Assembly (NCBI GenBank): GCA_947259285.1
Contig: CAMYMR010000002.1
Location: 1-64,000 of the forward strand
Origin: an uncultured Woeseiaceae bacterium
Lineage (GTDB): Bacteria; Pseudomonadota; Gammaproteobacteria; Steroidobacterales; Woeseiaceae
Direction of reading: 5' to 3'
DNA: 64,000 nucleotides
Part shown: positions 30,883 to 43,539 of the stretch, piece by piece
Position numbering within the stretch: position 1 is the stretch's first letter
How the letters are laid out: the number at the start of each line of letters is the position of its first letter
Notes under the pieces: model-generated
Databases searched by the model: none
What the model saw: the letters and a program-made list of their open reading frames with translations, nothing else
What the model was told of the DNA's origin: nothing
Position numbers and translations under genes: made by a program

Positions 30883-31862
30883 ATCAGCCCTTCGCGAAAA
30901 AGATCATGAATGTTGAGTGCGCCAATCAGCGTATTGGACTCGTCGGCGACGAGCAGGGAGGTAATCTTGTTCTTTTCGAGCAGGTGCAGCGCCTCAGCCG
31001 CAAGCGTGTCGGCCGAAGTCGTCTTGCAGCCGGTATGCATCACATCACGAATGATGGTTGTGCGCACATCGGCGCCGCCGTCCAGCGTGCGACGCAGGTC
31101 GCCGTCCGTATAGATGCCGAGAATCTTTCGGTCGGGATCGACGATAGCCGTCATACCGAGCCCCTTGTCGGTCATCTCGAACAACGCATCGCGCAACGAG
31201 ACGTCGGGACTTACGGCGGGTACGCGATCGCCAACACGCATCACGTCCGAGACGCGCAATAACAATCGCTTTCCAAGATTGCCGCTTGGATGTGATCGGG
31301 CGAAGTCTTCTGCAGTGAAGCCGCGATTCTTGAGCAGCGCTACGGCCAGCGCATCACCCATCGCCAGCGTAGCGGTCGTGCTGGCGGTTGGCGCGAGGTT
31401 CAGCGGGCAAGCCTCCTCCGCAACGCTGATATCGAGATGAACGTCCGCAGTCCTGGCCATCGTTGAGTTCGAATTACCGGTCATCGACAGGACTCGCGCG
31501 CCTATGCGTTTGACGATCGGCAGTATCGTGATGACCTCCTTGGTTTCGCCGGAATAAGAGATCGCGAGCAGCAGATCATTCTCGGTAATCATGCCGACGT
31601 CGCCGTGACTGGCTTCGGCGGGATGCATGAAAAAAGCCGGCGTCCCGGTCGAGGCCAGTGTGGCAGCGATCTTGTTGCTGACGTGTCCCGACTTGCCCAT
31701 ACCGGTAACGACAACGCGGCCGCGCGTGTTCATGCAAAGCTCGCAGGCCGCGATAAAGTCGTTATTCAAACGCGACTTGAGGTGCTCGACCGCTCGAGCT
31801 TCGATGTCCAACACCTCGGTGGCTAGCGCGAGCAGTTCGTCCTTTGTGAGCGTATCAGGCAA
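30879..31862 (-). CDS. kdsD: Arabinose-5-phosphate isomerase
   Basis: SIS domain (VVTGMGKSGHVSNKIAATLASTGTPAFFMHPAEASHGD) plus CBS pair. Confidence 0.95.
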   Translation of the reverse strand: MPDTLTKDELLALATEVLDIEARAVEHLKSRLNNDFIAACELCMNTRGRVVVTGMGKSGHVSNKIAATLASTGTPAFFMHPAEASHGDVGMITENDLLLAISYSGETKEVITILPIVKRIGARVLSMTGNSNSTMARTADVHLDISVAEEACPLNLAPTASTTATLAMGDALAVALLKNRGFTAEDFARSHPSGNLGKRLLLRVSDVMRVGDRVPAVSPDVSLRDALFEMTDKGLGMTAIVDPDRKILGIYTDGDLRRTLDGGADVRTTIIRDVMHTGCKTTSADTLAAEALHLLEKNKITSLLVADESNTLIGALNIHDLFREGLM

Positions 31863-31893
31863 GAGCGGCCCTCAGCGGTTTCCCGACCACATT

Positions 31894-32859
31894 CTATACG
31901 TTTTGCATGATGACATAGGAATCGTAGGCAACAAACGCGCCCAGCAGTGCCAGGCCCTCGAGTCGGGACAGGTCCGAGTGGTCGTTATAATCATAGGTCA
32001 TGGCGAACAACACCAGCGTGAACGCCACCATGACAAAGATATGCAGTGATAAGACGGTTGGCGGGAGAGCGGTCGGCTCGATTGTGGCCGCAACCCCAAT
32101 AACCGCGAGCAGATTGAAGATATTCGAACCAACAATGTTGCCAATCGCGAGGCCATACTCGCCTTTTAATGCGCTGGCCAGCGACACCGCGAGCTCGGGC
32201 AGGCTCGTCCCCAGCGCGACGACCAATATGCCGATGACAACCTCACTGACGCCAATCAGCGTGGCAATGCCGATCGCACCGTTCACCAACAGCTCCGCCC
32301 CTACGAGCAGCGTGCCGAGTCCAACGATCAGCCAAATGATCGCCATCTTCATGCTGACGTCGGTCGGAATTTCCGCTTCGAAGTCCCGGCTGATCGGGTC
32401 GCTGGCCGACGAGCGCATTCCGAGCCGGGCAAGCCAGACCATTACGATAACCAGCGCGGTCAGCATGACCATCCCATCCATCCGGCTCAGGTAAGTATCA
32501 AGGAATAGCGACACCGTTAGCAAAGTGACGGCAAGCAGGGCAGGCATCTCTCGCCGCAAGGTCTCAGACTCGATCTGAATAGGTCGGATGACCGCCGTCA
32601 GTCCCAGCACCAGACCAACGTTAACGATGTTTGATCCGATCGCGTTGCCGATCGCGAGGCCCGGCTGTTTTTCAACGGCAGCAACGACAGAGACGAGGAT
32701 CTCCGGTGCCGATGTTGCAAACGCGACAATGGTCAGGCCGATCATCAGCGGTGCAACGCCAAGGTTGCGCGCCGAGGCTGCCGCACCATGAACGAACCGG
32801 TCCGCCCCCCACATGAGTAGGGCGAGACCGGCGATGACCAAGAGAATATTGCCTAGCAT
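31894..32859 (-). CDS. Calcium/sodium antiporter (YrbG-like)
   Basis: 321 aa; duplicated alpha-repeats AFATSAPEILVSVVAA and ALGTSLPELAVSLASA. Confidence 0.93.
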   Translation of the reverse strand: MLGNILLVIAGLALLMWGADRFVHGAAASARNLGVAPLMIGLTIVAFATSAPEILVSVVAAVEKQPGLAIGNAIGSNIVNVGLVLGLTAVIRPIQIESETLRREMPALLAVTLLTVSLFLDTYLSRMDGMVMLTALVIVMVWLARLGMRSSASDPISRDFEAEIPTDVSMKMAIIWLIVGLGTLLVGAELLVNGAIGIATLIGVSEVVIGILVVALGTSLPELAVSLASALKGEYGLAIGNIVGSNIFNLLAVIGVAATIEPTALPPTVLSLHIFVMVAFTLVLFAMTYDYNDHSDLSRLEGLALLGAFVAYDSYVIMQNV

Positions 32860-33023
32860 AGCCTGTTATTGTTGCTGCTTGACAGCCCCCGAAGCAGCGT
32901 TCGCTGCGATCGCACGGATTACCTCCGGCCGGCCATAATACACAATCATGAACGGGCGTTGGGGCTGAGCCTGATTTATGGTTAAACTGCGCCCCCGAGC
33001 ATTATGGACGAAAGACAGCCAAC

Positions 33024-34536
<1,513 letters not shown>

Positions 34537-34538
34537 CA

Positions 34539-34591
34539 GCGCGCCGGGGCGCGCGAGGTGAAGCGGGGCGCCGCAAAGCCACTTTCGCGGC
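34539..34591. terminator. Two hairpins between convergent murA and the DegS-like gene
   Basis: GCGCGCC-gg-GGCGCGC (34539-34554) and GCCGCAAAG-cca-CTTTcGCGGC (34570-34591). Confidence 0.5.
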
Positions 34592-34626
34592 TGGTCACGG
34601 TGGACCTCCCCTGAGGAACGCAGCCC

Positions 34627-35700
34627 CTATCTGGGATCTTCCGGTCGCTCGCCCGCCGTTACGGTCGTCGTGAACCGCTCGCCGTCCCGAATCCCGGTTA
34701 TTTCCACGGTGTCGCCCGGGATAGTGCTTGCCGATATCAACAGTGCTTGCCGCTGGGAGAAGACCGGTTCGCCGTTCATTGTCAGAATGATATCGCCACG
34801 CTTGAGGTTGGCTGCCGCGGCCGGACCGTCTTGATAGACCTCCACCAGCAGAATGCCGCTGTCGCTCTCCAGGCCCATTGCGGCACGCTCGGCGTTGGTC
34901 AGGTCATCCGGTAGCAAGCCCATGTAGCCGCGAATGACGCGGCCATTCTGCTTGATTTGCTCAACGACGCCTCGCACCAGATCGACGGGAATCGCGAAGC
35001 CGATGCCTTCGGTCCCAGGGTCCTGAGCGAGTACGGCGGTATTGATGCCCACGAGTTCGCCCCGGCTGTTTACGAGGGCGCCTCCGGAGTTGCCGGCGTT
35101 TATCGCGGCATCCGTTTGAATGAAGTTCTCGAAAGTGACCAGGTTTAGCAGGCCACGTCCCGTTGCGCTCACGATTCCCTGGGTGACTGAAGTCTTGAGT
35201 CCGTAAGGATTGCCGATCGCCAGCACCACGTCACCGATGCGCAGCTGGGCCGAATTGCCCATTTTTATGGCGGGAAGGGTGCCAAGGTTAATGCGCAGCA
35301 CGGCCAGGTCGGTCTCGGCATCAACGCCGATGATCTCCGGTTCGGCGATGCGGCCATCGGCGAGCTGAACGCGGATCTCGGTCGCGTCCAGGATAACGTG
35401 GTAATTCGTCACAAGGTCTCCCTCGGGGTCGATAATCACCGCCGAGGCAAAGCTCGTGTCGACACGAAATCGTGTCGTGGCATCCGGCGTATCGCTGTCC
35501 TGGAAGAGCCGTTTCGTGTAGATGTTCGCGACCGACGCGGCGCTCAGGTCGACCGCATCTGCATAGCTCGCCGGCGCCGTGGCAGACTCCCTGAACCCGG
35601 GCATCAGGTCCGGTCGGACCAGGACCACGAGAAACGCGACTGCCAGGCCGACAAGGATTGACTGCAAAAGAAAGATGAGAACTGATCTTGAATCGGCCAC
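34627..35700 (-). CDS. DegS/AlgW-like trypsin-like serine protease with PDZ domain
   Basis: 357 aa; N-terminal TM, NYHVILDATEI, TDLAVLRI, INAGNSGGALVN, PDZ. Confidence 0.93.
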   Translation of the reverse strand: MADSRSVLIFLLQSILVGLAVAFLVVLVRPDLMPGFRESATAPASYADAVDLSAASVANIYTKRLFQDSDTPDATTRFRVDTSFASAVIIDPEGDLVTNYHVILDATEIRVQLADGRIAEPEIIGVDAETDLAVLRINLGTLPAIKMGNSAQLRIGDVVLAIGNPYGLKTSVTQGIVSATGRGLLNLVTFENFIQTDAAINAGNSGGALVNSRGELVGINTAVLAQDPGTEGIGFAIPVDLVRGVVEQIKQNGRVIRGYMGLLPDDLTNAERAAMGLESDSGILLVEVYQDGPAAAANLKRGDIILTMNGEPVFSQRQALLISASTIPGDTVEITGIRDGERFTTTVTAGERPEDPR

Positions 35701-35748
35701 GTGATGTTCCAGAATCCTCGTTTTTCCTCACTAGCCAACTTCGATATG

Positions 35749-35767
35749 CGCCGTGTATACTACGGCG
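35749..35767 (+). promoter_or_regulatory. Palindrome around a -10-like TATACT upstream of petA
   Basis: CGCCGT-GTATACT-ACGGCG; 6-bp arms flank a -10-like hexamer; no good -35 seen. Confidence 0.35.
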
Positions 35768-35903
35768 TGGTTCCGCACTTAGTTCCCGGAGAATCCGCCA
35801 TCCTGACGGCAAACTGGGCTTGCTGCAAATCTACCAGTTTCGAAATAAAGCAAAAACTCGCTGTTTAGGCGGCCGCCAAGAAGGCGGCGTATAGGAGTGC
35901 CTG

Positions 35904-36491
35904 ATGACCGAAGACGACCTTGATCGCAATAGGCGTCATTTCCTTACCATTGCTACCGCAGTAACCGGGGCCGCTGGCGTCGGACTGGCCGCAATTCCGT
36001 TTCTTTCCTCCCTGAAACCCAGCGCACGTGCGCAGGCGCTCGGCGCACCCGTGGAAGTCCCGCTGGCGTCGATGCAACCGGGAGAACTCGTGCGAGTACT
36101 TTGGCGCGGCAGACTGGTTTTCGTGTTGCGCCGCACCGAAGAGATGCTGGCCCGTCTGCCGCAGGTCGTCGATGATCTGCGAGACCCGAACTCCGAGGTC
36201 GCGGATCAGCAGCCGGAATACACCGTGAATGACACGCGCTCGGTCAAACCCGAATACCTGGTGGTGGAAGGTTCGTGTACGCATCTCGGGTGCGCGCCGC
36301 TCGAGGACTTCGAAGTCCGTCCGGCGGAGGGATGGGAAGGCGGCTTCTTCTGCCCTTGCCACGGCTCGAAGTTCGACCTTGCGGGACGCGTTTACAAAGG
36401 CGTGCCGGCCCCAACCAACCTTAGGGTTCCACCGCATCGATTCGTCAGGGATGACCTGATCCTGATCGGTCAGGACACGGGAGCAGCGTAA
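35904..36491 (+). CDS. petA: Ubiquinol-cytochrome c reductase iron-sulfur subunit
   Basis: Tat-like NRRHFL leader; Rieske motifs CTHLGC and CPCHGS. Confidence 0.96.
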   Translation: MTEDDLDRNRRHFLTIATAVTGAAGVGLAAIPFLSSLKPSARAQALGAPVEVPLASMQPGELVRVLWRGRLVFVLRRTEEMLARLPQVVDDLRDPNSEVADQQPEYTVNDTRSVKPEYLVVEGSCTHLGCAPLEDFEVRPAEGWEGGFFCPCHGSKFDLAGRVYKGVPAPTNLRVPPHRFVRDDLILIGQDTGAA

Positions 36492-37741
36492 TGGCGAGGA
36501 TTGAAGCAGAAGTCGGCAAGCCGCAGGGCGGGCTGGTGAAGTGGATCGACGATCGGTTCCCGATGACCGCGACACTGAAGTACCATATAACAGAGTACTA
36601 CGCGTCCAAGAATCTCAATCTGTGGTACGTGTTCGGCGTGCTCGCGTTCGTGGTGCTGGCCATTCAGCTGTTGACGGGCATCTTTCTGACGATGAATTAC
36701 AAGCCGTCGGCGACTGAGGCCTTCGCCTCGGTCGAGTACATAATGCGCGACGTCGAATGGGGCTGGCTGATTCGCTACATGCATTCAACCGGAGCATCGT
36801 TCTTCTTCATTGTGGTCTACCTGCACATGTACCGCGCGATGCTTTATGGCTCCTACAAGAAACCTCGCGAGCTGATCTGGCTCATCGGAATGTTAATTTT
36901 CTTCGTCCTGATGGCCGAAGCATTCGCCGGTTACCTGCTGCCCTGGGGCCAGATGTCCTACTGGGGGGCCCAGGTGATCATCTCCTTGTTCGGTGCTATC
37001 CCCTGGGTCGGCGAGGCGCTCGTGGAGATTATCCGTGGAGACTACTCAATCTCCGACATTACGCTGAACCGGTTCTTCGCGCTGCACGTGATTCTCCTGC
37101 CGCTGGTACTGGTTGGGCTGGTCTTCGTGCACATTGTGGCGCTGCACGAAGTCGGTTCCAACAATCCTGATGGCATCGAGATCAAGAAGAACAAGGATGC
37201 CAGCGGCAAGCCTCTGGACGGTATTACATTCCATCCCTATCACACGAGTAAGGACCTGGTTGTCATCATCGTTTTCCTGATGATCTTCTCGGCCGTCGTG
37301 TTCTTTGCGCCGGAGATGGGCGGCTATTTTCTGGAACACGCGAATTTCGAGCCGGCGAACGTTACGGCGACCCCGGAACACATCGCGCCCGTCTGGTATT
37401 TCACGCCGTTCTACGCGATTCTCCGGGCCGTACCCGACAAGCTATGGGGTTTCATCCTGTTCGGTCTGTCCGTCATCTTGCCGGTCTTCCTGCCCTGGCT
37501 GGATCGCTCGCGAGTCAAGTCGATTCGATATCGTGGCTGGATTTACAAGGGAGCGCTGGGCACGTTCACGGTCACTTTCCTGGTGCTTGGCTGGTTGGGC
37601 ACTCAGCCGGCCGAGGGCTTGTACGTGTTGATGGCCCGTGTCTTCTCTGTCCTGTACTTCGCATTCTTCTTGCTAATGCCTTATTACACGGCGATCGACA
37701 AAACCAAACCGGTGCCAGACAGGGTGACCTATCATGCTTAA
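36491..37741 (+). CDS. petB: Cytochrome b
   Basis: 416 aa; RYMHSTGASFFFIVVYLHMYRAMLYGSYKKPRELIW; multi-TM. Confidence 0.97.
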   Translation: MARIEAEVGKPQGGLVKWIDDRFPMTATLKYHITEYYASKNLNLWYVFGVLAFVVLAIQLLTGIFLTMNYKPSATEAFASVEYIMRDVEWGWLIRYMHSTGASFFFIVVYLHMYRAMLYGSYKKPRELIWLIGMLIFFVLMAEAFAGYLLPWGQMSYWGAQVIISLFGAIPWVGEALVEIIRGDYSISDITLNRFFALHVILLPLVLVGLVFVHIVALHEVGSNNPDGIEIKKNKDASGKPLDGITFHPYHTSKDLVVIIVFLMIFSAVVFFAPEMGGYFLEHANFEPANVTATPEHIAPVWYFTPFYAILRAVPDKLWGFILFGLSVILPVFLPWLDRSRVKSIRYRGWIYKGALGTFTVTFLVLGWLGTQPAEGLYVLMARVFSVLYFAFFLLMPYYTAIDKTKPVPDRVTYHA

Positions 37742-38489
37742 GCTGAGCAAAGGTGCCAGCGCGCTGGCACTGATTGCGGTGCTCGTGGCACCGAACGTGA
37801 TCGCGGCCGGGACCAAGGTGTCATTGGAGCCGGCGGAGATCGACCCCGACAACATTTCATCGCTGCAGCGCGGCGCGCGCAACTTCATGAACTACTGCTC
37901 GGGGTGTCACGGGGCGCAGTACGTGCGTTACAACACGATCGGCAAGGCCCTGGACTTGTCGGAAGAGCAGCTTATCGACAATCTGATGTTCAATGCAGAC
38001 AAGACCTTCGAGACGATCCAGTCGAGCATGCCGTCAGATGACGCCAAGCGCTGGTACGGCGTCGCTCCCCCGGATCTTTCGCTGGTGGCGCGGTCAAAAG
38101 GCGTCGACTATATCTATAACTTCCTGAGAGGCTTTTATATCGAAGAGCAAAGCCCGACAGGTGTCAACAACCTGGTGCTCGAGGGTACCAGCATGCCGCA
38201 CGTGCTTTGGGAATTGCAGGGATACCAGACGGCGAAATTCTCATCGCATAGCAATGAAGACGGTTCCGTTACGAAATCGTTCGAAGGCTTCGAAGCAATG
38301 AACGCCGGGGCGATGGATGCGGAGGACTATGACGAGTTTGTTCGTGATACCGTTAATTTTCTTGCCTATATATCGGAGCCCATACGTTCCGATCGGCGCA
38401 AGCTCGGCGTCTGGGTGCTGATGTTCCTGATCTTTTTCTACATCGTCGCCTCGATGCTCAAGAAACAAATATGGAAGGACGTGAAGTGA
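37734..38489 (+). CDS. petC: Cytochrome c1
   Basis: Heme motif NYCSGCHGAQYVRYN; C-terminal TM anchor. Confidence 0.95.
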   Translation: MLKLSKGASALALIAVLVAPNVIAAGTKVSLEPAEIDPDNISSLQRGARNFMNYCSGCHGAQYVRYNTIGKALDLSEEQLIDNLMFNADKTFETIQSSMPSDDAKRWYGVAPPDLSLVARSKGVDYIYNFLRGFYIEEQSPTGVNNLVLEGTSMPHVLWELQGYQTAKFSSHSNEDGSVTKSFEGFEAMNAGAMDAEDYDEFVRDTVNFLAYISEPIRSDRRKLGVWVLMFLIFFYIVASMLKKQIWKDVK

Positions 38490-39118
38490 TGGCAGTAGTT
38501 CCAAACAGGCGCTCGGTAATGACGCTGTTCTCCCGGCCGACAGACATCCACAGCCATCGCGCACGCCTCGTGCTCGCCGAGAAGAACATCAACATCGAAA
38601 TAGCAAATGTCGCCGGACCCGAATTACCGGAAGACCTGATGGATCTTAATCCATATCATACGGTTCCAACTCTGGTCGACCGCGACCTTACGCTTTATGA
38701 CTCACGCGTCATTATCGAGTACCTTGATGAGCGGTTTCCTCACCCCCCGCTGATGCCCGTCGATCCTGTCACGCGCGCCCAGTTTCGATTGGCTTTATTC
38801 CGCATAGAGACGGACTGGTATTCGATCGCCGAGGAAGCGGAATTGAGCAACGATGGCAGGTTGGGCACAAAGTCCCGCAAGTTACTGCGTGAGAGCATAT
38901 TGCAGAGCACCGAATTGTTCGGTGCCAGGCCGTTCTTCCTTAGCGAGGAGTTCTCGCTCGTCGACTGCACGATCGCGCCGCTGCTATGGCGCTTGCCAGT
39001 GTACGGCATCGAACTGGGTCCCAGCGCCGAGCCCATCGAAGGCTATATGAACCGCGTATTTGCGCGACGTTCTTTCCAACAGAGCCTTACCGAGTTGGAA
39101 CAGGAAATGCGTCTATAG
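38489..39118 (+). CDS. sspA: Stringent starvation protein A (GST-fold)
   Basis: MAVVPNRRSVMTLFSRPTDIHSHRARLVLAEKNINIEI; start at ATG 38489. Confidence 0.94.
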   Translation: MAVVPNRRSVMTLFSRPTDIHSHRARLVLAEKNINIEIANVAGPELPEDLMDLNPYHTVPTLVDRDLTLYDSRVIIEYLDERFPHPPLMPVDPVTRAQFRLALFRIETDWYSIAEEAELSNDGRLGTKSRKLLRESILQSTELFGARPFFLSEEFSLVDCTIAPLLWRLPVYGIELGPSAEPIEGYMNRVFARRSFQQSLTELEQEMRL

Positions 39119-39222
39119 ATCGCAGACCCCGACCGGGCCAGACAGCTTATGTTTAGTCGCCGGCAAGCCGCTGAATAGATGATAAGATATCGGGATAAAG
39201 CGGCAGATCAAGAATAATAGCA

Positions 39223-39621
39223 GTGAAGAATCCGAATCGATCAAAAAGACCGTATCTCATTCGGGCGATGCACGAGTGGATGATCGATAACCATCAGACT
39301 CCACACATCGTGGTTAGCGCAGTGTGCGATGGTGTCAGTGTGCCGAAAGAGCACATAAAAGACGGCAAAATAATCCTGAACATCAGTGATTCAGCGGCAC
39401 ATAACCTGAAGCTAGGCAATGAGGCTGTCAGTTTTCGTGCACGTTTTGGCGGCGTACCCTTCGATGTCTGGGCCCCGATTCGTTCCGTGCTGGGCATTTA
39501 CGCGCGGGAAACCGGGCAGGGCATGATCTTTTCTCATGACTCCGATACGGCCGCCACGCGGGAGTCCGAGCAGAACATCGACGACACGCGCTCGCGCCCG
39601 CACCTGACTATCGTTAAATAG
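39223..39621 (+). CDS. sspB: ClpXP protease specificity-enhancing factor
   Basis: RPYLIRAMHEWMIDNHQTPHIVV; SARFGGVPFDVWAP-type motif. Confidence 0.95.
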   Translation: MKNPNRSKRPYLIRAMHEWMIDNHQTPHIVVSAVCDGVSVPKEHIKDGKIILNISDSAAHNLKLGNEAVSFRARFGGVPFDVWAPIRSVLGIYARETGQGMIFSHDSDTAATRESEQNIDDTRSRPHLTIVK

Positions 39622-39667
39622 GAGCGCCTCCATCACAGGAGCTCGCCGAGGGGAATGTCGAAGCTGT

Positions 39668-40279
<612 letters not shown>

Positions 40280-40313
40280 TCAGGCAATTCTAGCAGCAGT
40301 CATCGTGCGTTGG

Positions 40314-40694
40314 TCAGAACGTTGAATCATTGGGTCGAAACGCATCCTGAATCCACTCGATATTCGCGCCGTCGCTGCCAGTTATCGATACTACGTCGAA
40401 TCGTGTCGAGTGCCGGGCGTAGTGCCGCTCGGTCGCCAGGTATTGTGCCGCGGTGCGTACAATCTTCTGTTGCTTTCGCTGGTCGACGGTCGCAGCGGCA
40501 GACCAGAAACGCGCGGAGCGTCGAAAGCGGACTTCGACAAAAGCCAGACAGTTGCCGTGCAGCATGATTAGATCGATTTCGCCGCCGCGACTGCGATAGT
40601 TCCGGGTGACGGGCTGTAATCCCTTGCTCAACAAAAAGCGAAACGCTGTTTGTTCTGCTCGTTTGCCTATTGTTCCTGTGTCGCTGGGTCCCAT
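40314..40694 (-). CDS. yraN: YraN/UPF0102 family endonuclease-like protein
   Basis: EQTAFRFLLSKGLQPVTRNYRSRGGEIDLIMLHGNCLAFVEVRFR. Confidence 0.93.
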   Translation of the reverse strand: MGPSDTGTIGKRAEQTAFRFLLSKGLQPVTRNYRSRGGEIDLIMLHGNCLAFVEVRFRRSARFWSAAATVDQRKQQKIVRTAAQYLATERHYARHSTRFDVVSITGSDGANIEWIQDAFRPNDSTF

Positions 40695-42643
40695 GGCGCA
40701 TCGTCGGCAGCATCGGGCATGATGGCTTCACCGTCGTCACTTATATTCTGTATCGGACCGCCAACTGCTTCGATCGGGGGCAGGGCTACCGCTTCCCCAT
40801 TCTGAAACTGCGCCCAGGCCAGACGCCTGTGCACCCGTCCATTCGCATCCAGGAACAACGTGCCTGAAGCGCCGTCCACCTCGGCCATTCCGCCGCCGCG
40901 CGACGCGAACAGTGCGCCGATCAGGTTGTACGCGTCGTAACCCATCGCGTGGAGGCGGGCCATGCGACGCTCGTTCGGCCAGTATTCGGCGAACTCGTTG
41001 GGCAGGTCAGCGATCCATGGCTGGGGATCGACGACCCAGGGCGTATCGGCAAACATAACCCCATTCAGGTCGGCGTTTGATCGACCGTCCAATGCATTGA
41101 CGGAGGATGTCGAATACACCGGCAAATCCCCGGAGTAATGAAACTTGAGCTGCGCCTTCATCAAGCGACCGACCGGTGCATTGGAGGCGAGAAAAATGAA
41201 TTCCGCGTCCTGTCGTCTGCGCGGATCGAACTGCAGGTTACCGCCTATGTTGGCGCGCATGCGCTGGTAGCGAGCGACACTGCCGCTCAGGCCCATCAGG
41301 TTTTCTATCTCGTTGGAAAAATCCTGAACACCCGGGTTGTAGCTACGATAGTCCAGCAGCGTGCCACCGAGACCCTCAAATTCCGTTGCAAAGCTCGTGA
41401 GGAGACGACGTCCCCAGTCGTTGCTCGGTACCAGTGCGACGGCGCGCGTGTGGCCATCACCCAGTGCTCGAACTGCGGCCGATATCGCCTCGTCCTCGGG
41501 CGACAGAGCAAACTGGTACAGGCCGGGCGGCGCCAGTGATTCCTCGGGCAGGTAGTTGAGCGTCAGTACGGGTACCGGCACCAAAATGTCGTTGGCGAGC
41601 TGTACGACGTTGTTCTTTAGCAGCGGGCCAACAACGAATTCGGCGCCAGCGTCAACGGCGGCAGCATACGCCGAGCTGCCGCCCCCTTCCGCATTTACGT
41701 CATAAATTAGGACACTTTGCCGGTCGTCGAGTCCGGCCGCTGCGGCGAAGTAAGCGCCCAGGAAACCGTTCTGTACGGCCTGGCCTGCGCCCGCTGCTCT
41801 GCCCGACAGAGGCAGCAGCAGCGCAATCTGGCGTGGATATTCGAGCAACAAGGTCTCGGGAAGCTGCAGGTCACCCAAAACCGTTGTGGCGGGGTGGCCT
41901 TCATTCAGCTGACGCCAACGCACGACGCCGTTACTCCAACCCACGCCTTGCTGCCCTGTCGATGCGGCCAGTGATCCGATGGTCAGCCAGCCGCGAACCA
42001 CAGGGTCCATTGCGCTGTCGGCGGCGCGTCGCAAGACCTGCGGACTACTGACGAGCAAACCCTGCCACAAGCGACTGCGATTTCGCTCGATCGCACGGGG
42101 ATCGCTTATCCAGGCTTCACGCTGCATCATCAGCTGCACCGCGCGCTCAGGGTCCTGTTTCTGTATCGATGCATCCGCACGCAGCGCCTCAACTCGAAGC
42201 CGGTCGCGGTCTGAAAGGGGCTGACGGCTCATCGGCTCCAGTATGTCGAGCGCTTCGTCCGCCCTGCCGGCATACAGTGACAGCGCCGCCGAGTTGGTCG
42301 ACCAGATGGCCAGGAGGGGCCCGGCAGCGGGTCTTCGCAGGTTGTTGAACGCATATCTAGCGCGGTCAACGTCGCCGGCGTCCAGCCATTGCTCAATTGC
42401 GAGCAGCGTCAGGCGGTCCCGTTCCAGTCCGACCGCCTCGCTGGCGAGGTAAATATAGGCGCCCGCGGCTTCGGCGTGTTCGCCGCCTTCGGCAAGTCGA
42501 CGGGCACGGTCTTCCTGGCTGCCGGAAAGACCGCCGAGCCCTGTCGTCTCACACCCGCCGAGCGAGATCAAAGCAAACAACAGGACGATGATGCTTGCGA
42601 AAAAGCGCACTTCGCGGGCAGGATGTCGGGGACTACTCATCAT
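40667..42643 (-). CDS. lpoA: LppC/LpoA-type penicillin-binding protein activator lipoprotein
   Basis: Lipobox LISLGGCETT; LppC-type solute-binding fold; neighbours rsmI and yraN. Start taken as ATG 42643 rather than the ORF-track 42688. Confidence 0.88.
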   Translation of the reverse strand: MMSSPRHPAREVRFFASIIVLLFALISLGGCETTGLGGLSGSQEDRARRLAEGGEHAEAAGAYIYLASEAVGLERDRLTLLAIEQWLDAGDVDRARYAFNNLRRPAAGPLLAIWSTNSAALSLYAGRADEALDILEPMSRQPLSDRDRLRVEALRADASIQKQDPERAVQLMMQREAWISDPRAIERNRSRLWQGLLVSSPQVLRRAADSAMDPVVRGWLTIGSLAASTGQQGVGWSNGVVRWRQLNEGHPATTVLGDLQLPETLLLEYPRQIALLLPLSGRAAGAGQAVQNGFLGAYFAAAAGLDDRQSVLIYDVNAEGGGSSAYAAAVDAGAEFVVGPLLKNNVVQLANDILVPVPVLTLNYLPEESLAPPGLYQFALSPEDEAISAAVRALGDGHTRAVALVPSNDWGRRLLTSFATEFEGLGGTLLDYRSYNPGVQDFSNEIENLMGLSGSVARYQRMRANIGGNLQFDPRRRQDAEFIFLASNAPVGRLMKAQLKFHYSGDLPVYSTSSVNALDGRSNADLNGVMFADTPWVVDPQPWIADLPNEFAEYWPNERRMARLHAMGYDAYNLIGALFASRGGGMAEVDGASGTLFLDANGRVHRRLAWAQFQNGEAVALPPIEAVGGPIQNISDDGEAIMPDAADDAPWDPATQEQ

Positions 42644-42675
42644 TATCTTGTAACCGGAAAAAGGCTGTGCGCTAA

Positions 42676-43521
42676 ATGAGCGGCACATTGTTTATCGTTG
42701 CGACGCCGATTGGCAATCTGGAAGATTTGACACCGCGAGCCCGCAAAACGTTCGCCGAGGTCGATCTCATTGCAGCCGAGGATACCCGCCACACCGGTCG
42801 ATTGCTATTCTCTATCGGCCTAAAAGCACGACTTTTGGCGCTGCATGACCACAACGAGGAGAAGGCAGTATCCGCTGTCATCGAGGCCCTCGAGTCGGGG
42901 CAATCAGTCGCACTGGTAAGCGACGCCGGAACGCCGCTTGTGAGCGACCCTGGCTATCGCCTCGTTCGAGCCGCACACGAGCGAGATATCAAGGTTTCTC
43001 CCGTACCGGGCCCCAGCGCGCTGACCGCCGTGCTTTCGGTAGCCGGGCTGCCAACCGACCGGTTTTGTTTCGAGGGATTCCTGCCGTCCAAAAGCGGGTC
43101 ACGACGGGCAGCGCTGGAGCGGCTGCGCAACGAATCGCGAACGCTGATCTTTTACGAGTCCGTGCATCGGATTGCCGATGCGCTGCACGATTTGTGTGAC
43201 GCGTTCGGTGACGAACGGCAGGCATTTATCGGTCGCGAACTGACGAAGCTCCATGAGCAGTGTGTGCAGGGATCGCTGCGTTCGCTAAGCGACAAAGTCG
43301 ATGACGAAACGATTGTCGGGAAAGGCGAGTTTGCGATCGTAGTGGGCGGTGCCGATGAACCGGTCGAAACGTCGCTCGACGTCGATCGCGTGCTCGCAGA
43401 ACTCAGCGCGCTGCTTCCCGCCAAAGATGCCGCCAGGGCATCTGCCGCGATCACAGGGCTCAAGAAGAATGCCTTATACCGACGCATTCTCGAACTGAAA
43501 GACGACCAAGGCCGGACGTAG
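42676..43521 (+). CDS. rsmI: 16S rRNA (cytidine(1402)-2'-O)-methyltransferase
   Basis: LFIVATPIGNLEDLTPRARKTFAEVDLIAAEDTRHTGRLL. Confidence 0.96.
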   Translation: MSGTLFIVATPIGNLEDLTPRARKTFAEVDLIAAEDTRHTGRLLFSIGLKARLLALHDHNEEKAVSAVIEALESGQSVALVSDAGTPLVSDPGYRLVRAAHERDIKVSPVPGPSALTAVLSVAGLPTDRFCFEGFLPSKSGSRRAALERLRNESRTLIFYESVHRIADALHDLCDAFGDERQAFIGRELTKLHEQCVQGSLRSLSDKVDDETIVGKGEFAIVVGGADEPVETSLDVDRVLAELSALLPAKDAARASAAITGLKKNALYRRILELKDDQGRT

Positions 43522-43539
43522 CGCAGTTTTTGCAGTATT

